Origin: Nannocystaceae bacterium
Lineage (GTDB): Bacteria > Myxococcota_A > Polyangia > Nannocystales > Nannocystaceae
Direction of reading: 5' to 3'
DNA: 5,912 nt
NCBI GenBank assembly: GCA_016763875.1
Contig: JAESSZ010000981.1
Coordinates: forward strand, 1-5,912
In this document: positions 5,476 through 5,912 of the stretch, one piece after another
How positions within the stretch are numbered: the stretch's first letter is position 1
Layout of the letters: every line of letters begins with the position of its first letter
The notes under the pieces: model-generated
Told to the model about the DNA's origin: nothing
What the model saw: only the letters and a program-made list of their open reading frames with translations
Databases searched by the model: none
Position numbers and translations under genes: made by a program

Positions 5476-5912
5476 ATGATTTCCGCGATGGCGACAAGAC
5501 GACCATGGTGGCTCAAAGCCGGCATCCAGGGAACGCTCTCTCTGCTGCCGCAGCCGCAGCGCTGGAACCGGCTGCTGCAGCGCTACGTCACGCGCAACAT
5601 ACACCTCCGCGACCGGACGTTCCAGCGCAAGTGGGACCAGGTGCGCTGGCACTACAAGCACTGGAGCGCGCGCCGAGACAATCCGATCGGCGTAGCCCTT
5701 GAACTTGGGACCGGCTGGCACCCTATCGTTCCGATCGGGCTCGCGTTGCTTGGCGTGCCGCGGGTCATCACCATCGACATCACCGACATGGTGTCTCAGC
5801 GAACGCTCGCGGAGGTCCTCAATGCCTATGTCGCGTTGCTGGACGGTGAGATTGGAGACGTCGCAGTTTCACAGGAACGCGCAAGCATCATTCGGGAACT
5901 TGCCGCTGCGCC
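5476..5912 (+). CDS. Probable class I SAM-dependent methyltransferase of a polysaccharide locus; 3'-truncated by window edge
   Basis: The 145 residues visible start at ATG 5476, five bases after an AGGGTGA-like ribosome binding site; ATG 5488 is an alternative. The N-terminal 70 residues are basic and rich in Trp and Arg (RRPWWLKAG, then RKWDQVRWHYKHW). Then comes VALELGTGWHPIVPIGLALLG (73-93), which resembles SAM-binding motif I (E/DxGxG) after beta strand 1, and VITIDI (97-102), where Asp101 fits the acidic residue at the end of beta strand 2 that binds the ribose hydroxyls. The ELGTGWHP form recurs, as far as I recall, in uncharacterised methyltransferase-like proteins near glycosyltransferases. 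The gene reads away from the operon and continues past 5912, so the catalytic half is not seen. A glycan O-methyltransferase is a reasonable guess, but substrate and activity are unproven. Confidence 0.75.
   Translation, partial: MISAMATRRPWWLKAGIQGTLSLLPQPQRWNRLLQRYVTRNIHLRDRTFQRKWDQVRWHYKHWSARRDNPIGVALELGTGWHPIVPIGLALLGVPRVITIDITDMVSQRTLAEVLNAYVALLDGEIGDVAVSQERASIIRELAAA

Noticed and set aside
5545..5590. CTG/CAG-rich stretch with small palindromes (CAGCGCTG, CTGCAG) in the methyltransferase gene
   Set aside because: It lies inside a coding region with Leu, Gln and Arg codons, and the arms are short and imperfect. No hairpin or repeat unit is convincing.

Overview
The window is a high-GC (by eye a little over 60 %) bacterial segment carrying part of a surface-polysaccharide or amino-sugar glycan locus. 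GTG and TTG starts, dense gene packing and GC-rich codon use fit an actinobacterium, a myxobacterium-like organism or a similar soil or marine lineage. The sequence alone does not settle the taxon.

Layout: positions 5417 down to 1 hold one tightly packed minus-strand operon of six genes. In transcription order they are an ExoA-like family 2 glycosyltransferase (5417-4398), a short DegT/DnrJ/EryC1/StrS-family PLP aminotransferase (4401-3307), a GNAT acyltransferase (3310-2669), a second, canonical DegT-family aminotransferase (2676-1558), the N-terminal subunit of a split transketolase (1568-723) and its C-terminal subunit (733 to beyond position 1). Every junction overlaps (4, 4, 8, 11 and 11 bases), so the genes are probably co-transcribed and translationally coupled. 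A 58-base divergent intergenic gap (5418-5475) separates the operon from a plus-strand gene that runs off the right edge and looks like a class I SAM-dependent methyltransferase of the kind seen in polysaccharide loci.

How the genes may work together (inference): the two aminotransferases and the GNAT would make an N-acylated amino sugar. The split transketolase would move a two-carbon ketol unit, either to supply an unusual sugar precursor or to act on a sugar intermediate. The membrane-associated glycosyltransferase would use a resulting sugar nucleotide. No sugar dehydratase, epimerase, nucleotidyltransferase, polymerase or flippase is in the window, so the pathway is incomplete here.

The most concrete anomaly is a one-base frameshift at about positions 69-77 inside the C-terminal transketolase gene. 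The expected family sequence stops in one frame and resumes in the neighbouring frame. I saw no RNA genes, insertion sequences, CRISPR arrays or clear repeats. No stretch over 300 bases lacks a gene.
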